A DNA stretch of 64,000 bases from Chitinophagaceae bacterium (GCA_022841365.1 JALHRP010000010.1:2245-66244); one strand, 5' to 3'; shown: positions 35,507 through 45,691, numbered from the stretch's first letter. The notes: generated by a model not told the origin, from the letters alone. Numbers and translations: made by a program.

Positions 35507-35514
35507 CATCTTTG
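35507..35514 (+). promoter_or_regulatory. Probable -7 promoter box (CATCTTTG)
   Basis: One mismatch to TAnnTTTG. It covers the ATG-like codon at 35512, which argues that translation of the MFS gene begins at the next ATG (35530). Confidence 0.35.
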
Positions 35515-35529
35515 TCCTCAATTTATGTT

Positions 35530-36756
35530 ATGGCAGAAAAGAAGAATGCAGCAATCGGTTTTATTTTCATCACCTTATTGATTGATGTGATTGGTTTTGG
35601 AATTATTATTCCTGTAATGCCCAAATTAATTGAAGAGTTGGGTCATGTAAACATCAGCCAGGCATCAAAGATCGGCGGATGGTTATTGTTTGCATTTGCC
35701 ATTACACAGTTTTGCTTTGCACCGCTCATAGGAAATTTGAGCGATCAGTATGGCCGTCGCCCAGTATTGCTTGCATCTCTGTTTGGTTTTTCTATTGACT
35801 ATCTGTTTCTTGCTTTTGCACCAACAATTCCCTGGTTGTTTGTTGGCCGCATTGTGGCCGGTATCACGGGTGCAAGTTTTACAGCAGCATCGGCATACAT
35901 TGCAGATATCAGCACTCCTGAAGACAGGGCAAAGAATTTTGGTATGATTGGCGCTGCATTCGGACTGGGCTTTATTATTGGACCTGCTGTGGGTGGTTTG
36001 CTGGGCGATTTTGGTACAAGGGTTCCGTTTATGGTGGCAGGCGCTTTGTGTATGCTCAACTTTTTATACGGTTATTTTATTTTACCCGAATCCTTAAAGA
36101 AAGAAAACAGAAGAACGTTTGAATGGAAGAGGGCCATACCCGGTGTAAGTTTATGGAACCTGAGAAAGTATCCTGCATTAACAGGGTTGGTCGTTGCAAT
36201 GTTTTTTGTGTATCTCGGATCACATGCCGTACAAAGCAACTGGAGTTTTTTTACTATTGAACGGTTTAAATGGAGCCCCGGTATGATTGGTATTTCACTT
36301 GCCGTTGTAGGATTGTTAGTTGGCGGCGTACAGGCAGGTTTAACAAGAATCGTCAATCCAAAACTCGGGAACGAAAAAAGTATTTATATCGGTTTGGGAT
36401 TATATGCAATCGGTATGTTGCTGTTTGCTTTTGCATCGCAAAGCTGGATGATGTTTGTGTTTCTTGTTCCCTATTGTTTAGGCGGTATTTGCGGACCTGC
36501 ATTACAATCCATCATGGCAGGGTATGTTCCTGCCAATGAACAGGGCGAGTTACAGGGATCTTTAACCGCTTTAATGAGCGCCACTACAATTGCAGGGCCA
36601 CCATTAATGACCAATACATTTGCGTACTTCACTAACCCTGCACATACAGTTTATTTTCCCGGCTCTGCCTTTTTATTAGGCGCTGTGTTTATGATTGCAA
36701 GCACTGCCATTGCTTATTTCTCTTTACACAAACAAATGCGGCTTTCTAAACTCTGA
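35530..36756 (+). CDS. MFS transporter (TCR/TetA-like)
   Basis: 408 residues from ATG 35530, about 12 membrane helices. The helix 2-3 loop motif [14 protein letters not shown] (near 66-79) and helix 5 motif C ([15 protein letters not shown], near 144-158) place it among drug/H+ antiporters close to tetracycline exporters. The substrate cannot be told from sequence, and a role in drug resistance is not shown. An ATG at 35512 is inside the likely promoter box. Confidence 0.9.
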   Translation: MAEKKNAAIGFIFITLLIDVIGFGIIIPVMPKLIEELGHVNISQASKIGGWLLFAFAITQFCFAPLIGNLSDQYGRRPVLLASLFGFSIDYLFLAFAPTIPWLFVGRIVAGITGASFTAASAYIADISTPEDRAKNFGMIGAAFGLGFIIGPAVGGLLGDFGTRVPFMVAGALCMLNFLYGYFILPESLKKENRRTFEWKRAIPGVSLWNLRKYPALTGLVVAMFFVYLGSHAVQSNWSFFTIERFKWSPGMIGISLAVVGLLVGGVQAGLTRIVNPKLGNEKSIYIGLGLYAIGMLLFAFASQSWMMFVFLVPYCLGGICGPALQSIMAGYVPANEQGELQGSLTALMSATTIAGPPLMTNTFAYFTNPAHTVYFPGSAFLLGAVFMIASTAIAYFSLHKQMRLSKL

Positions 36757-36759
36757 GTC

Positions 36760-37191
36760 TTATTTAGGATTTCGCCGGAAAAAATCATCGAATGATATTC
36801 TGCCTCCTCCCTCAAGAAAAAAGAATATCAGCAGGAGCAGTATCACAAGTGATAATACAAATTCTGATTCAGCTGCAAATACACCACGTTTTGCATTTAT
36901 AAAAATTACTGCACCTAAGAGAATCGGGATCTGTACCAAAGCTACCCATCTTGTAAACAGGCCAACAATCATTAATGCACCACCAAGTAAATGAATACAT
37001 GCAATAACTGTTGTAAGCCACTCATTAGATGGTAACCCACTTGATTGAAGCATTGTTTGTAATGCTACAGTATTACTGATAAATGAAATGCCTTTGAGAA
37101 AAAGGCTAAAACCGAGAGCAACACGCAAAATCACCAGCCACCTGGGATGATGGGTGGTGCTCCAATCGTTGAGTTGATGCAACATACCCAT
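36760..37191 (-). CDS. DoxX-family membrane protein
   Basis: 143 residues with four membrane helices (ILRVALGFSLFLKGISFI, VIACIHLLGGALMIVGLF, WVALVQIPILLGAVIFI, FVLSLVILLLLIFFFL). This matches the small DoxX/DoxD-like family, whose members are linked to quinol or thiol redox reactions in some organisms; the role of this one is unknown. Convergent with the MFS gene with a 3-nt gap. Confidence 0.82.
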   Translation of the reverse strand: MGMLHQLNDWSTTHHPRWLVILRVALGFSLFLKGISFISNTVALQTMLQSSGLPSNEWLTTVIACIHLLGGALMIVGLFTRWVALVQIPILLGAVIFINAKRGVFAAESEFVLSLVILLLLIFFFLEGGGRISFDDFFRRNPK

Positions 37192-37345
37192 AACATTAGA
37201 TTTTTGAGATTGAAAGAAAGATCTGCCTGCAAAGTTTACTGAATTATTACCGCTTTAACAAGCAGTATATTACAGAAAAGGTGCCAAAAATCAAGTTGTA
37301 AAGATGAAAGCTGAAATCCTTTTACAACAAACAACACAGCTTATC

Positions 37346-38791
37346 CTATTTCTCCGTCATCAGCATTTTATAAAAGAAAATCATGCGGTGCAGATCGGTG
37401 ATTGGAATGCGTTCATCAATACCATGAAAACCTTTTGCATTGATCATGGGTGCAAAGTTGACTACTGCATCACTAAAGCTTCGGAAGTAACGGGAGTCTG
37501 TTGCGCCAACCATCAGGTATGGCGATACAATCACGTTGGGAACAGTTTTATAAGTAAGCGCTTCAATTTTTTTAAACACAGGATGGTCGGGTGAAGTGGT
37601 ATTGGAAGGTTCCATCAACGAGATCTGTTGTTTGCTTACAGTTACACGTTCATCATTGATTGCTTTTTTTACAAATGCCAACACATCCTCACTTGTTTCG
37701 CCGGGAAGTATGCGGCTGTTGAAGGTTGCTTTTGCAACAGATGGAATCACATTGTCTTTAATACCTGCTTTCACAATGGTAGGCACCAATGTTGTATGGA
37801 TGAGTGCATTGGTTTCTTTTGATTTCTCCAGTTGATGAATGAGTAAATTTTTAAACAGCCATTGATTACTCAACGCCATTCTGTTTACAAATCCGCCACC
37901 CGGACCAATGCGTTCAAATAACTGATGAACAGGAGCCGTTATACATGCCGGCATTTGATGCAGTCTTACTTTTTCAATGGCACTGTTTAAAATATCAATC
38001 GCAGTTTCTGTTGGCGGCATAGATGAATGTCCGCCCGGTTTTTCTACAACCAGATCAATATTTACATATCCTTTTTCGCCCACACCAATTACAGCAACAG
38101 GCCGTTTTAATTCAGGGAAATGTTCGGTATCTACCTGGCCACCTTCATCCAGCACCATTTCCGGATGAATGTTTTGTTCTTTAAACCAGGCAGCAATTTT
38201 TGCGGCACCTCGTTTGCCTGAAATTTCTTCATCGTGTCCAAAACATAAATAAATAGTACGTTCGGGTTGAAAATTTTCTTTGATTAATTGTTCTGCTGCT
38301 TCAAAAATAGCAATGGCCGATGCTTTATCATCAACCGCACCTCTTCCCCAAATGGTATCGCCTTTAATCATTCCGCTAAAAGAAGGAACTGTCCAGTTTT
38401 TTTCTGCAATGGCTTCAACAGGCACCACGTCCATATGCGCCATAATGATATAAGGTTTAAGCGAAGGATTTTTCCCCACCCAGGTATAGATATAACTGAA
38501 CTCACTGATGATTTGCCGTGGTAATTTTTGATGAATTGCCGGATAAGTTGTTCCCAGAAACCCACGGAATTTTAAAAACTCCGTTGTATCAATTGCTAAG
38601 GTGTCGCCAAACGAAACGGTTTTAATCTGAATGGCACGGCTCAGATGCACAGCTGCTGAATCGCTGATGCCTGTAACTGCTGCAGATGGATAAACAGGAA
38701 TTGTTTTGCTGAAACGAAAGGTATTGAATAAGATCAGTGCAATGAATCCAAGAAATGCAAACAGGATTGCAAACAGAAAACGTTTAAACAT
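37346..38791 (-). CDS. M20-family metallopeptidase, membrane-anchored
   Basis: 481 residues. An N-terminal hydrophobic helix (residues ~4-23) anchors or exports the protein. M20 metal and catalytic residues: MAHMDVVPV (His, Asp; near 119-123), GRGAVDDKASA (bridging Asp; near 150), GHDEEISGKRG (catalytic Glu pair; near 186-188), VLDEGG (near 216). A dimerisation domain is inserted (~230-370). It resembles carboxypeptidase S / PM20D1-type enzymes that cleave N-acyl amino acids or dipeptides. Complete. Confidence 0.92.
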   Translation of the reverse strand: MFKRFLFAILFAFLGFIALILFNTFRFSKTIPVYPSAAVTGISDSAAVHLSRAIQIKTVSFGDTLAIDTTEFLKFRGFLGTTYPAIHQKLPRQIISEFSYIYTWVGKNPSLKPYIIMAHMDVVPVEAIAEKNWTVPSFSGMIKGDTIWGRGAVDDKASAIAIFEAAEQLIKENFQPERTIYLCFGHDEEISGKRGAAKIAAWFKEQNIHPEMVLDEGGQVDTEHFPELKRPVAVIGVGEKGYVNIDLVVEKPGGHSSMPPTETAIDILNSAIEKVRLHQMPACITAPVHQLFERIGPGGGFVNRMALSNQWLFKNLLIHQLEKSKETNALIHTTLVPTIVKAGIKDNVIPSVAKATFNSRILPGETSEDVLAFVKKAINDERVTVSKQQISLMEPSNTTSPDHPVFKKIEALTYKTVPNVIVSPYLMVGATDSRYFRSFSDAVVNFAPMINAKGFHGIDERIPITDLHRMIFFYKMLMTEK

Positions 38792-38835
38792 GCTGTGTAG
38801 TTTTGGCTAAGAAAGATACAACAGAAATGCCAATG

Positions 38836-40284
38836 CTAATCTTCATCTGTATGCATACCTGTGTATTGCGGTTGTTGTTGAGTAGCTGCTACAAGTTTTT
38901 TAACTGCATCAAGCATTTGTTGTAATTGAGGAGCTGTAAAAACTTTTCCTTTTACCATCACCATTTCAATGGTTTTGGTATGACTGATATCCTGCAATGG
39001 ATTTTTTGAAAGGATAACTAGGCTGGCATATTTATTTACAGCTACTGTTCCGTTTTTTTCTGTTTGCTGCAGATATTTTGCCGGATTGTATGTTGCTGTT
39101 TTTAATGCTTCAGCAGGGGAGAGTCCGGCTTTTACTAACCAGCCCATTTCATCATGAATACTGAAACCGGGGTAGCAATGCGGGTTGGGATAATCTGTAC
39201 CTGCAATAATGGGAATGCCGGCTTTATGCATGAGCCCCACAATTTTCAGTTTCATTTCAAATTCCTGTTTGCTTTGTTCAAAATCTTTGTCTGTCCAGGA
39301 TTTAAAACGCACATCTTTCCGGTAATCCCAAAAGTCACGCATAAATTTTCCTACATACGGCATACGATCATCGTTCAATAAGCTGGTATCATTTACATAG
39401 GCAATACCTCTGTTCACGGTTAACGTAGGACAGATCCAGGTGTTTGTTTTCTTTATTTCTTTCAGCAGCAGTTTCAACTTCTGTTCATTGTATGTACGGA
39501 ACAAAAAATCTTTTCGTTTAGAACGTGTAGAAAAAGAGCTGTCTTTTATTTTTCCCTGTTGATAGTTAAACCAATGCACAGCACTGTCTCCCGCCAGTTC
39601 AATAAACCCATACAAATGTTCCTGACTTTTTTGTCCGGCCTTTGCAGCTTCAACAACAGTTACTTCATTTGGTACATGTCCGGCAAACGGTATCTGTTGT
39701 TTTTTACTTTCTTCTGCAATGGCAAAATAACTTTCCCTGCTCAGCAGTGAGTATACTTTAATGAAATCTGTATGCAGTTTATTTTTTAATGAATCAACTG
39801 CTGCCCTGCCGGTTGCTGCATCTTTCACTGCAACAGATCCCGGCCATATGGGTTTGGGTCCATCTACAATTGGTCCTGCAGCAAATACCTGAGGCCCGGT
39901 GATTTTTCCGTTGTTCATCTGCTGTCTCCATCTCTTTACATTACCCATATCTTCAAACATACCACGGATGCCTGTTACACCATTTGCAATCAGTAACGGA
40001 AACGTAGTTCCTTCATTCCAGGTATGTGTGTGCATATCCCATAAGCCGGGAATCAGGTAACGGCCTGTGCCGTCAATGATCGTATCAACCTTTGTTGTGA
40101 CTATTTTTTTTCCGTTAAAGATGGCTGTAATCACAGAGTCTTTAATGATTACATGTTGATTAGAGATGAGTTTTCCTTTCTCCACATCCACAATGGAAAT
40201 ATTTCTGATAAGGATGGTTTGCTGGGCCTGCAGTGCAAACAGCAGGAATATACAAACCGAACAAAGGAAGAGGCGGAGCTGCAT
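38836..40284 (-). CDS. Exported amidohydrolase
   Basis: 482 residues from ATG 40284; ATGs at 40290 and 40302 are alternatives, but the signal peptide (MQLRLFLCSVCIFLLFALQAQ) begins best at 40284. Amidohydrolase metal ligands: HTHT in LWDMHTHTWNEG (HxH, near 87), His in IPFAGHVPNE (near 198), His in SQEHLYG (near 219), Asp in IAGTDYPNPH (near 366). No Lys ligand is obvious, so a one- or two-metal centre. It resembles the periplasmic prolidase/imidazolonepropionase-like group. Substrate unknown. Confidence 0.88.
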   Translation of the reverse strand: MQLRLFLCSVCIFLLFALQAQQTILIRNISIVDVEKGKLISNQHVIIKDSVITAIFNGKKIVTTKVDTIIDGTGRYLIPGLWDMHTHTWNEGTTFPLLIANGVTGIRGMFEDMGNVKRWRQQMNNGKITGPQVFAAGPIVDGPKPIWPGSVAVKDAATGRAAVDSLKNKLHTDFIKVYSLLSRESYFAIAEESKKQQIPFAGHVPNEVTVVEAAKAGQKSQEHLYGFIELAGDSAVHWFNYQQGKIKDSSFSTRSKRKDFLFRTYNEQKLKLLLKEIKKTNTWICPTLTVNRGIAYVNDTSLLNDDRMPYVGKFMRDFWDYRKDVRFKSWTDKDFEQSKQEFEMKLKIVGLMHKAGIPIIAGTDYPNPHCYPGFSIHDEMGWLVKAGLSPAEALKTATYNPAKYLQQTEKNGTVAVNKYASLVILSKNPLQDISHTKTIEMVMVKGKVFTAPQLQQMLDAVKKLVAATQQQPQYTGMHTDED

Positions 40285-40412
40285 GTGCATGTGTTTACAC
40301 AAAGAAACGGACTTGCATTTTATTTTTTTGTAAAATCATTGAGATCATTCTTTTTGGCTGTAAATGAATGTATCTTGGTCTTCATATTTTTTTAACCTTA
40401 AAACGTACAACA

Positions 40413-40688
40413 ATGGAAGAAAACAAAGCTGGTCAGGAAACTGATCAAACCAAGCAAAGCTGGACAGAAAAGGCAGAAGATGCCCTGCAGGATTTAAAAG
40501 GCAAAGCCGGTGAGTGGTCAGAGAAAGCAGAAGACAAACTGGAAGAATTGAAAGATCAGGCAGAAGAAAAGCTCGCACAAATCAAAGAAAAGGCAGGTGA
40601 TATGGCAGATGATCTGAAAGAAAAAGCCGAAGACTTGTGGGATAAAGTGAAGGATACATTTGACGGGCCCGATAAGCCTGCGAAATAA
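40413..40688 (+). CDS. Small amphipathic helical protein (CsbD/YtxH/apolipoprotein-like)
   Basis: 91 residues from ATG 40413. Almost all Lys, Glu, Ala, Asp and Leu, in 11-residue periods (KAEDALQDLKGK, KAEDKLEELKDQ, AEEKLAQIKEK, KAGDMADDLKEK, KAEDLWDKVKD). That pattern gives a long amphipathic helix, as in LEA-like and stress-linked proteins that lie on membranes or bind partners. The earlier ATG at 40368 would add 15 hydrophobic residues with no support. A terminator follows at 40712. Confidence 0.78.
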   Translation: MEENKAGQETDQTKQSWTEKAEDALQDLKGKAGEWSEKAEDKLEELKDQAEEKLAQIKEKAGDMADDLKEKAEDLWDKVKDTFDGPDKPAK

Positions 40689-40711
40689 TTTCCGGCAAAA
40701 AGAAATCAATG

Positions 40712-40736
40712 AAAGGCTGTATTTTACAGCCTTTTT
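40712..40736 (+). terminator. Rho-independent terminator
   Basis: A 9-bp stem AAAGGCTGT / ACAGCCTTT with a 5-nt loop and T-run, directly before the ATG at 40739. It proves that the in-frame ATG at 40709 is not a start of the cupin gene. Confidence 0.85.
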
Positions 40737-40738
40737 CT

Positions 40739-41239
40739 ATGCTTACAGCTCAGCAACTTATTACAACATATCAACTGCAGCCACATCCCGAAGGCGGTCA
40801 TTATTGCCGGACCTATGCAAGTGATGAATTCATCGCTGCTGCTGCACTGCCGGAGCGGTTTACAGCAGACCGTTTATTTTCAACCGCCATTTATTTTTTG
40901 CTGGAAGGAAAACAGTTTTCTGCTTTTCACCGCATCAAGAGCGATGAACTCTGGCATTTTTATTCCGGTGCAGGTTTACATATTTATATAATTCATCCCG
41001 ATGGAGATGCTGAAATATTAAAGCTGGGAAATGATATTGAATATGGCTACAGGTTTCAACAACTGGTGAAAGCAGGTTGCTGGTTTGCATCGAAGCCTGC
41101 TGACGAAAACAGTTTTTCCTTTGTGGGATGCACCGTTGCACCCGGATTTGATTTTGAAGATTTTGAACTGGCAGATAAAGCAACGCTGCTGCAGCAATAT
41201 CCACAACATGAGCAATGGATTAACATGCTCTGCAGATGA
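40739..41239 (+). CDS. Cupin-family protein (DUF985)
   Basis: 166 residues from ATG 40739. The DUF985 cupin signature is clear: LQPHPEGGHYCRTY (~12-25), FSTAIYFLLEGKQFSAFHRIKSDELWHFYSGAGL (split, ~47-80) and GCTVAPGFDFEDFELADKATLLQQYP (split, ~131-156). The double-stranded beta-helix fold with a His/Glu pocket is known for the family; its enzyme activity is not established, though it is often annotated as a sugar-epimerase relative. Cytoplasmic. Confidence 0.88.
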   Translation: MLTAQQLITTYQLQPHPEGGHYCRTYASDEFIAAAALPERFTADRLFSTAIYFLLEGKQFSAFHRIKSDELWHFYSGAGLHIYIIHPDGDAEILKLGNDIEYGYRFQQLVKAGCWFASKPADENSFSFVGCTVAPGFDFEDFELADKATLLQQYPQHEQWINMLCR

Positions 41240-41297
41240 TTCTATTCTGATAACAGCAAATTATTGTTGCTTGATATTGACTGCTTGCCGGTAATTT

Positions 41298-43745
41298 TTA
41301 AAACTCAATAATTAATCCAATTGTTGGAGTTACAAACGGGTCATCATTTTTTACCCTTACAGGAATGGCATTACTGCCGTCAGCTTTTACAGGCATACCA
41401 TCCGTTGTTTCAAAAGCTGTATTGGCTGCGTTTCGTTTAAATGTATACTCAGGCACTGCAGGATTTTTTGCCACATACCAGTTTGTAACATCTAAGAACA
41501 AATCAATGGTGGTTTTTTTAAAGTTCCATTTTTTGTCTATCCGTACATCGCTGCTGTTAAAGCCACGCAAACGCAGACTGTTGAGTTGTGCATAATTGAG
41601 TGTACCAACTCCCTGTGATAAATAATTCAGTCTTGAAAGATTTTCATCAAACGGCGTATAAGGCGCACCACCCTGATAACGGAATTTTAAACCAAGTTCC
41701 CAGTTGCGTGCAAATTTGTAACCCCATGTTACACTCAAAAGATGCTGATTGTCCCAGCTGCTGGCAATAAATTTTTCATCGGCTCCGCTGTACAGGCTTC
41801 TGTAAAATGTATAGGATAAAATGCCAAAGAATTTTTTAGTGAGCTTTTTTTGTGCAAAGAATTCAATGCCGTAGGCTTTTCCTTTTCCATTAGTATTTAC
41901 CGCCTCGTTACCAAGCAATGTAAAATCGGTGCCCAGGTTCGATAAGGAAATACCTGTACGTTGAGAAACAGGAACGTTGCTGTACTGTTTATAAAAACCT
42001 TCGAGTGTAAAACGTAAACCATCATTTGGTAAATACTCAAACCCCGTTGTGTAATGATTGCTGCGCAGATATTTTGCATTTTGATTTACGAGGTTGCCAT
42101 TGTTATCTGCAAAACCAAGAATGGTATAAGGTGCCAGTTTATAATACATACCTGCAGATGAATTCCATGTCCACTTATCTGCCAGTACATAACTAAGTGA
42201 AATACGTGGAGATAATGTTTGCAGTCCGTTCATGCCGTTTGTTGTAAATGTATTCATGTCCGTGCGAATGCCTGCACTGATGCCTAAGCGGTTATCTGCA
42301 AAGCGCCTGCCTGCCTGCACAAAAGCACCCAGTCTTACAAACGGTTTTAGCGGACTGTTGAAATTAATTTCAACAGCAGGTTGTACCAATGCACCATTTC
42401 CATCTCTGATTTCTTTTCTCAGCCGGTTAAATGTTGTGTTACTGTATTCTGCAAGCTGTGCAGAGGCACCGTACGATATTTTCCAGTTGTTGCGGTTGGT
42501 ATTCACATCCATCCGCAGTTTTGTTTCTGTTTCACCACTCACTACATCTAACGATTTGCCTGCAGCAGTTGGGTTTTGATTGTCTTCGAATTTTTCAATA
42601 TCGTTTTGAAAAGTAGTACGGCTTAAAGCAATATTCCAAAAACCACGTGGTATGGTTCTTTTTAATGCAATACCTGCTGTATAGTTCCATTGATTCACCA
42701 GTACATTGGAGTTAATGGTATACAATTTCTCCGGTGTTGATTCTTTAGGTGCTGCAAATCTGAATTCATCAATGGCACCAGTACCAATAAAGGTTAGGGT
42801 TGTTTTTTTATTGATCTGATGAGTGATTTTTGTTTGTGCATCCCAGTAGTTGGGGCGTATAGGTAAATCAAGAGTTTCAAATAATAATTGTAAGTAAGAA
42901 CGGCGTAAGGATGCCAGGAAAGTTGTTTTTTTGTTTTTCGATAACGGGCCTTCCAGTGTTAAAGCTGCTTCAGTTGCACTCAAACGGAAGTTTCCCTGAA
43001 ACCTGTTGGGGTTGCCGTTCTTTTGTTTGAACTGAAATACGGAGCTTAATGCATTATCATACCGTGCATCAAATGCAGAGGAGCTGAGCTTTACATCTTC
43101 AATAAAGCTCACGTTCAGTATGCCTTGCGGTCCGCCACTGCTGCCCTGTGTTTGAAAGTGATTGATGACGGGCACTTCAATACCATCCAGATAAAAGACG
43201 TTTTCATTTGGAGCGCCTCCACGAATAATAATATCATTTCTAAAACTGCCTCCCTGTTGTCCGCCACCAACACCCGGTAAGGTTTGAATGACTTTGCTGA
43301 TGTCGAAATTACCGCCGGGGTTACTTTTAATTTCTTCTGTTGTTAAGCGTTGCACACTTAAAGGTGTTTCAAGTGTAGCAGCTCTTACAGTACGTTTATT
43401 TGCTTTTACTACCACTTCAGAAAGATTCGCTGCTTCCTGTTCAAGTTCTATGCTGTATGTATTTTCGTTGCCACTGTTGATAACGATATTGAACAACGTA
43501 AATGTTTTGTATCCTACTTTACTGATCACAAGGTTGTATGTTTTTACAGGAATATTGCTGATGCGGAATTTGCCCAGGCTGTCGCTCACAGCTCCTTTTT
43601 GTAAACCATCCACCTGCACACTGGCTGCTTCAACCGGCTGCTGAGTGGCTTTATCTACAATAACACCTGTAATACTGCCTGTGTTTTGTGCAGCTGAATG
43701 AAGGGTTAACAGGAAAAAAGACGAAAAGATGATGAGGCGCAACAT
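41298..43745 (-). CDS. TonB-dependent receptor with CarboxypepD_reg-like domain
   Basis: 815 residues. Signal peptide MLRLIIFSSFFLLTLHSAAQ, then a carboxypeptidase-regulatory-like domain (~22-105: GSITGVIVDKATQQPVEAASV), a plug (~115-225: TVRAATLETPLSVQRLTTEEI, DIIIRGGAPNENVFYLDGIEV) and a ~590-residue barrel that ends in DDPFVTPTIGLIIEF, with a terminal Phe. It imports a substrate across the outer membrane with TonB energy; no SusD partner follows, so it is not a typical glycan pair. Sigma/anti-sigma-like genes lie upstream on the same strand. Confidence 0.93.
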   Translation of the reverse strand: MLRLIIFSSFFLLTLHSAAQNTGSITGVIVDKATQQPVEAASVQVDGLQKGAVSDSLGKFRISNIPVKTYNLVISKVGYKTFTLFNIVINSGNENTYSIELEQEAANLSEVVVKANKRTVRAATLETPLSVQRLTTEEIKSNPGGNFDISKVIQTLPGVGGGQQGGSFRNDIIIRGGAPNENVFYLDGIEVPVINHFQTQGSSGGPQGILNVSFIEDVKLSSSAFDARYDNALSSVFQFKQKNGNPNRFQGNFRLSATEAALTLEGPLSKNKKTTFLASLRRSYLQLLFETLDLPIRPNYWDAQTKITHQINKKTTLTFIGTGAIDEFRFAAPKESTPEKLYTINSNVLVNQWNYTAGIALKRTIPRGFWNIALSRTTFQNDIEKFEDNQNPTAAGKSLDVVSGETETKLRMDVNTNRNNWKISYGASAQLAEYSNTTFNRLRKEIRDGNGALVQPAVEINFNSPLKPFVRLGAFVQAGRRFADNRLGISAGIRTDMNTFTTNGMNGLQTLSPRISLSYVLADKWTWNSSAGMYYKLAPYTILGFADNNGNLVNQNAKYLRSNHYTTGFEYLPNDGLRFTLEGFYKQYSNVPVSQRTGISLSNLGTDFTLLGNEAVNTNGKGKAYGIEFFAQKKLTKKFFGILSYTFYRSLYSGADEKFIASSWDNQHLLSVTWGYKFARNWELGLKFRYQGGAPYTPFDENLSRLNYLSQGVGTLNYAQLNSLRLRGFNSSDVRIDKKWNFKKTTIDLFLDVTNWYVAKNPAVPEYTFKRNAANTAFETTDGMPVKADGSNAIPVRVKNDDPFVTPTIGLIIEF

Positions 43746-43909
43746 ATAATTTGTTTAAACTTAGTGATCTTTTGTTATAAGTAAGCTATACAACGGCTGA
43801 TTGAACAGAAAGTTCGGAAGGCCGGAAAAAAAGTAAAAAAAGATGAAGCAACCGCCATCAACAGAAATGTGGGGGAGTGAGGAAGATCACAACGTTCAGC
43901 AGTTCAATT

Positions 43910-44269
43910 TTATCTTGCCTGCATTTTATAAATAATCACAAACGCAAGCGTAATTAACAGCAGCAACAGAAAGGTAGTGATGATGAGTAATGATTGATCG
44001 GGAATTTTCAATAGTTTTCTTTTTCGGCGCTGTTGCTGCAACTGCAGGTGTAAATGTTTGTTGAGATCGGCTACCGCTTTTTTAACCTGATCATTATTTT
44101 TTACCTGACTTAAACCTTCTTCTGCATCGCTCATCATATCCGATGATGCCAGCCGTTTTTCCATCTCATACCGCTGATCGGGCGTAAGATTTCCATTCAG
44201 GTAATCGAGCATTTCCTGTTCACTGATATCGGGATGATCTTTTAATATGTCGAGCAGCTTATCGCTCAT
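43910..44269 (-). CDS. Small anti-sigma-like membrane protein
   Basis: 119 residues. The N-terminal ~75 residues are acidic and helical (EQEMLDYLNGNLTPDQRYEMEKRLASSD, split), matching the Zn-less anti-sigma domain often found in Bacteroidota; one C-terminal membrane helix (~93-114). There is no periplasmic domain. It overlaps the sigma factor gene by 11 nt (44259-44269) and so is very probably the factor that holds it. Confidence 0.75.
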   Translation of the reverse strand: MSDKLLDILKDHPDISEQEMLDYLNGNLTPDQRYEMEKRLASSDMMSDAEEGLSQVKNNDQVKKAVADLNKHLHLQLQQQRRKRKLLKIPDQSLLIITTFLLLLLITLAFVIIYKMQAR

Positions 44270-44828
44270 TGTTCAGTTGTTTAAGCAAAACCATTCTCAA
44301 GTTACGCTTTCCGTTTTGAATATAACTTTTCACCTGCATCAGTGTAAACCCTGTTTGGCCGGCAATTTCCTGATAACTTTTTTTGTGCAGATAAAATTCT
44401 TCAATGCAAAGACGTTGTTCAGGAATCAGCCCCGGTAATGCATGTTCAAGTAAGTTCAGCAGTTCATCTTTCTGCAAATGATCTGCATAGTCAGGCTCTT
44501 CTGCAGGGGTGGCCATCATCCGTTCAGTAATTTCTTTGGGTATTTTTCCTTTGTCTCTCAGTTTCATGAGACAGTGGTTTTTGGCCACCATGTAAATCCA
44601 GCTTTTAAAATAATCTACTTTATACTTACCGAGTTCCTGAATACTTTTTTCAAACACCTGCTGCACGGCATCTTTGGCTTCCTCTTCGTTCTTTAAATAT
44701 TTCATGCATACACCAAACAGCAGCAGGGTATAACGTTGCAGCAAAATACCCAGCCATTTGCTGTTCCCATCAGTATAATAATGCCGGAGTAATTCGTTAT
44801 CGGGTATGGTAGACTGTGAGGAGTTCAC
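44259..44828 (-). CDS. ECF-type RNA polymerase sigma factor
   Basis: 189 residues, starting with GTG at 44828. Region 2: LLLFGVCMKYLKNEEEAKDAVQQVFEKSIQEL (split, ~32-63), with the EAKDAVQQ core-binding motif. Region 4: helix-turn-helix KKSYQEIAGQTGFTLMQVKSYIQNGKRNL (~149-177). Followed by its likely anti-sigma protein and then the TonB-dependent receptor, which it may control; the receptor lacks the N-terminal signalling domain of FecA-type systems, so any link must differ. Confidence 0.92.
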   Translation of the reverse strand: MNSSQSTIPDNELLRHYYTDGNSKWLGILLQRYTLLLFGVCMKYLKNEEEAKDAVQQVFEKSIQELGKYKVDYFKSWIYMVAKNHCLMKLRDKGKIPKEITERMMATPAEEPDYADHLQKDELLNLLEHALPGLIPEQRLCIEEFYLHKKSYQEIAGQTGFTLMQVKSYIQNGKRNLRMVLLKQLNNER

Positions 44829-44917
44829 GCATGCAGTTTATACAAACAAGTTAGTTATTTTACACATTAGATGCACAGGCCGATGAAATTCCATATATTC
44901 ATAAAAACGAAACCTGT

Positions 44918-45685
44918 ATGATGACAGCCTTATGCATTGTACCTGTATGTTCTCTCCGTAAAGAACCCCGCCACGAAGCAGAGATCAGTTCCCAATTATT
45001 ATTTGGTGAAGCTGTAGAATTAATTGCACGACATGCCGATTGGGTTGAAGTGTTATGTATTTATGACGGATACACGGGCTACTGTTTACTGAATCAACTG
45101 GTAGAGGTGAGTAAAGAAATTGCATCACAAGATCAGGTGCCATTGGTGAATACATGGAGTGGTGTGATGCTGGTGAATGAACTGCCCATGCATGTGCCTT
45201 TTGGCAGTGCTATGCCGGGGATGCAAAACGGCGAAGCATTGTGGGGCGATTACCGCATCAGAAGCAGCAGTAAACTGGTGATGGAAGGTGCTTATGTATT
45301 TGATGAAGAAAGTATACGGCAGGTAGCGTTCATGTTTTTAAATACGGCTTATTTGTGGGGTGGCCGTTCTGTATTTGGAATTGACTGCAGTGGTTTTGTA
45401 CAAGTGCTGATGCGTTTTTTCGGAAAACAGTTGCCAAGAGATGCTGCCAATCAATCAATGGTGGGAGAGGATCTTGGTTTTTTACAGGAAGCCCGTTGCG
45501 GTGATCTTGCTTTTTTCGATAATGAAGATGGAAAAATTATTCATGTTGGATTGTTATTGAGCGATCATGAAATTATTCATGCTGCCGGTAAAGTTCGGAT
45601 CGACCGGATTGATGGTGCCGGCATCATTCATATGGAAACGGGCGAACGCACACATCGGTTACGGGTGATAAAACGGATGGCTTAA
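44918..45685 (+). CDS. NlpC/P60 (C40) peptidase with SH3-like domains
   Basis: 255 residues, without an obvious signal peptide. An N-terminal SH3b-type region (~5-60, CIVPVCSLRKEPRHEAEISSQLLFGEAVELI split) and a second short one (~80-120) bind cell-wall peptide. The catalytic domain (~135-250) has the Cys in VFGIDCSGFVQ (near 155), the His in GKIIHVGLLL (near 207) and a third polar residue His in EIIHAAGKVRID (near 219). It should be a gamma-D-Glu-diamino acid endopeptidase. Complete triad. Confidence 0.92.
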   Translation: MMTALCIVPVCSLRKEPRHEAEISSQLLFGEAVELIARHADWVEVLCIYDGYTGYCLLNQLVEVSKEIASQDQVPLVNTWSGVMLVNELPMHVPFGSAMPGMQNGEALWGDYRIRSSSKLVMEGAYVFDEESIRQVAFMFLNTAYLWGGRSVFGIDCSGFVQVLMRFFGKQLPRDAANQSMVGEDLGFLQEARCGDLAFFDNEDGKIIHVGLLLSDHEIIHAAGKVRIDRIDGAGIIHMETGERTHRLRVIKRMA

Positions 45686-45691
45686 TCCGGA

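Noticed and set aside
40709-40738. Ten-codon N-terminal extension of the DUF985 cupin
   Set aside because: It is the terminator hairpin of the gene before; the family begins at the ATG at 40739.
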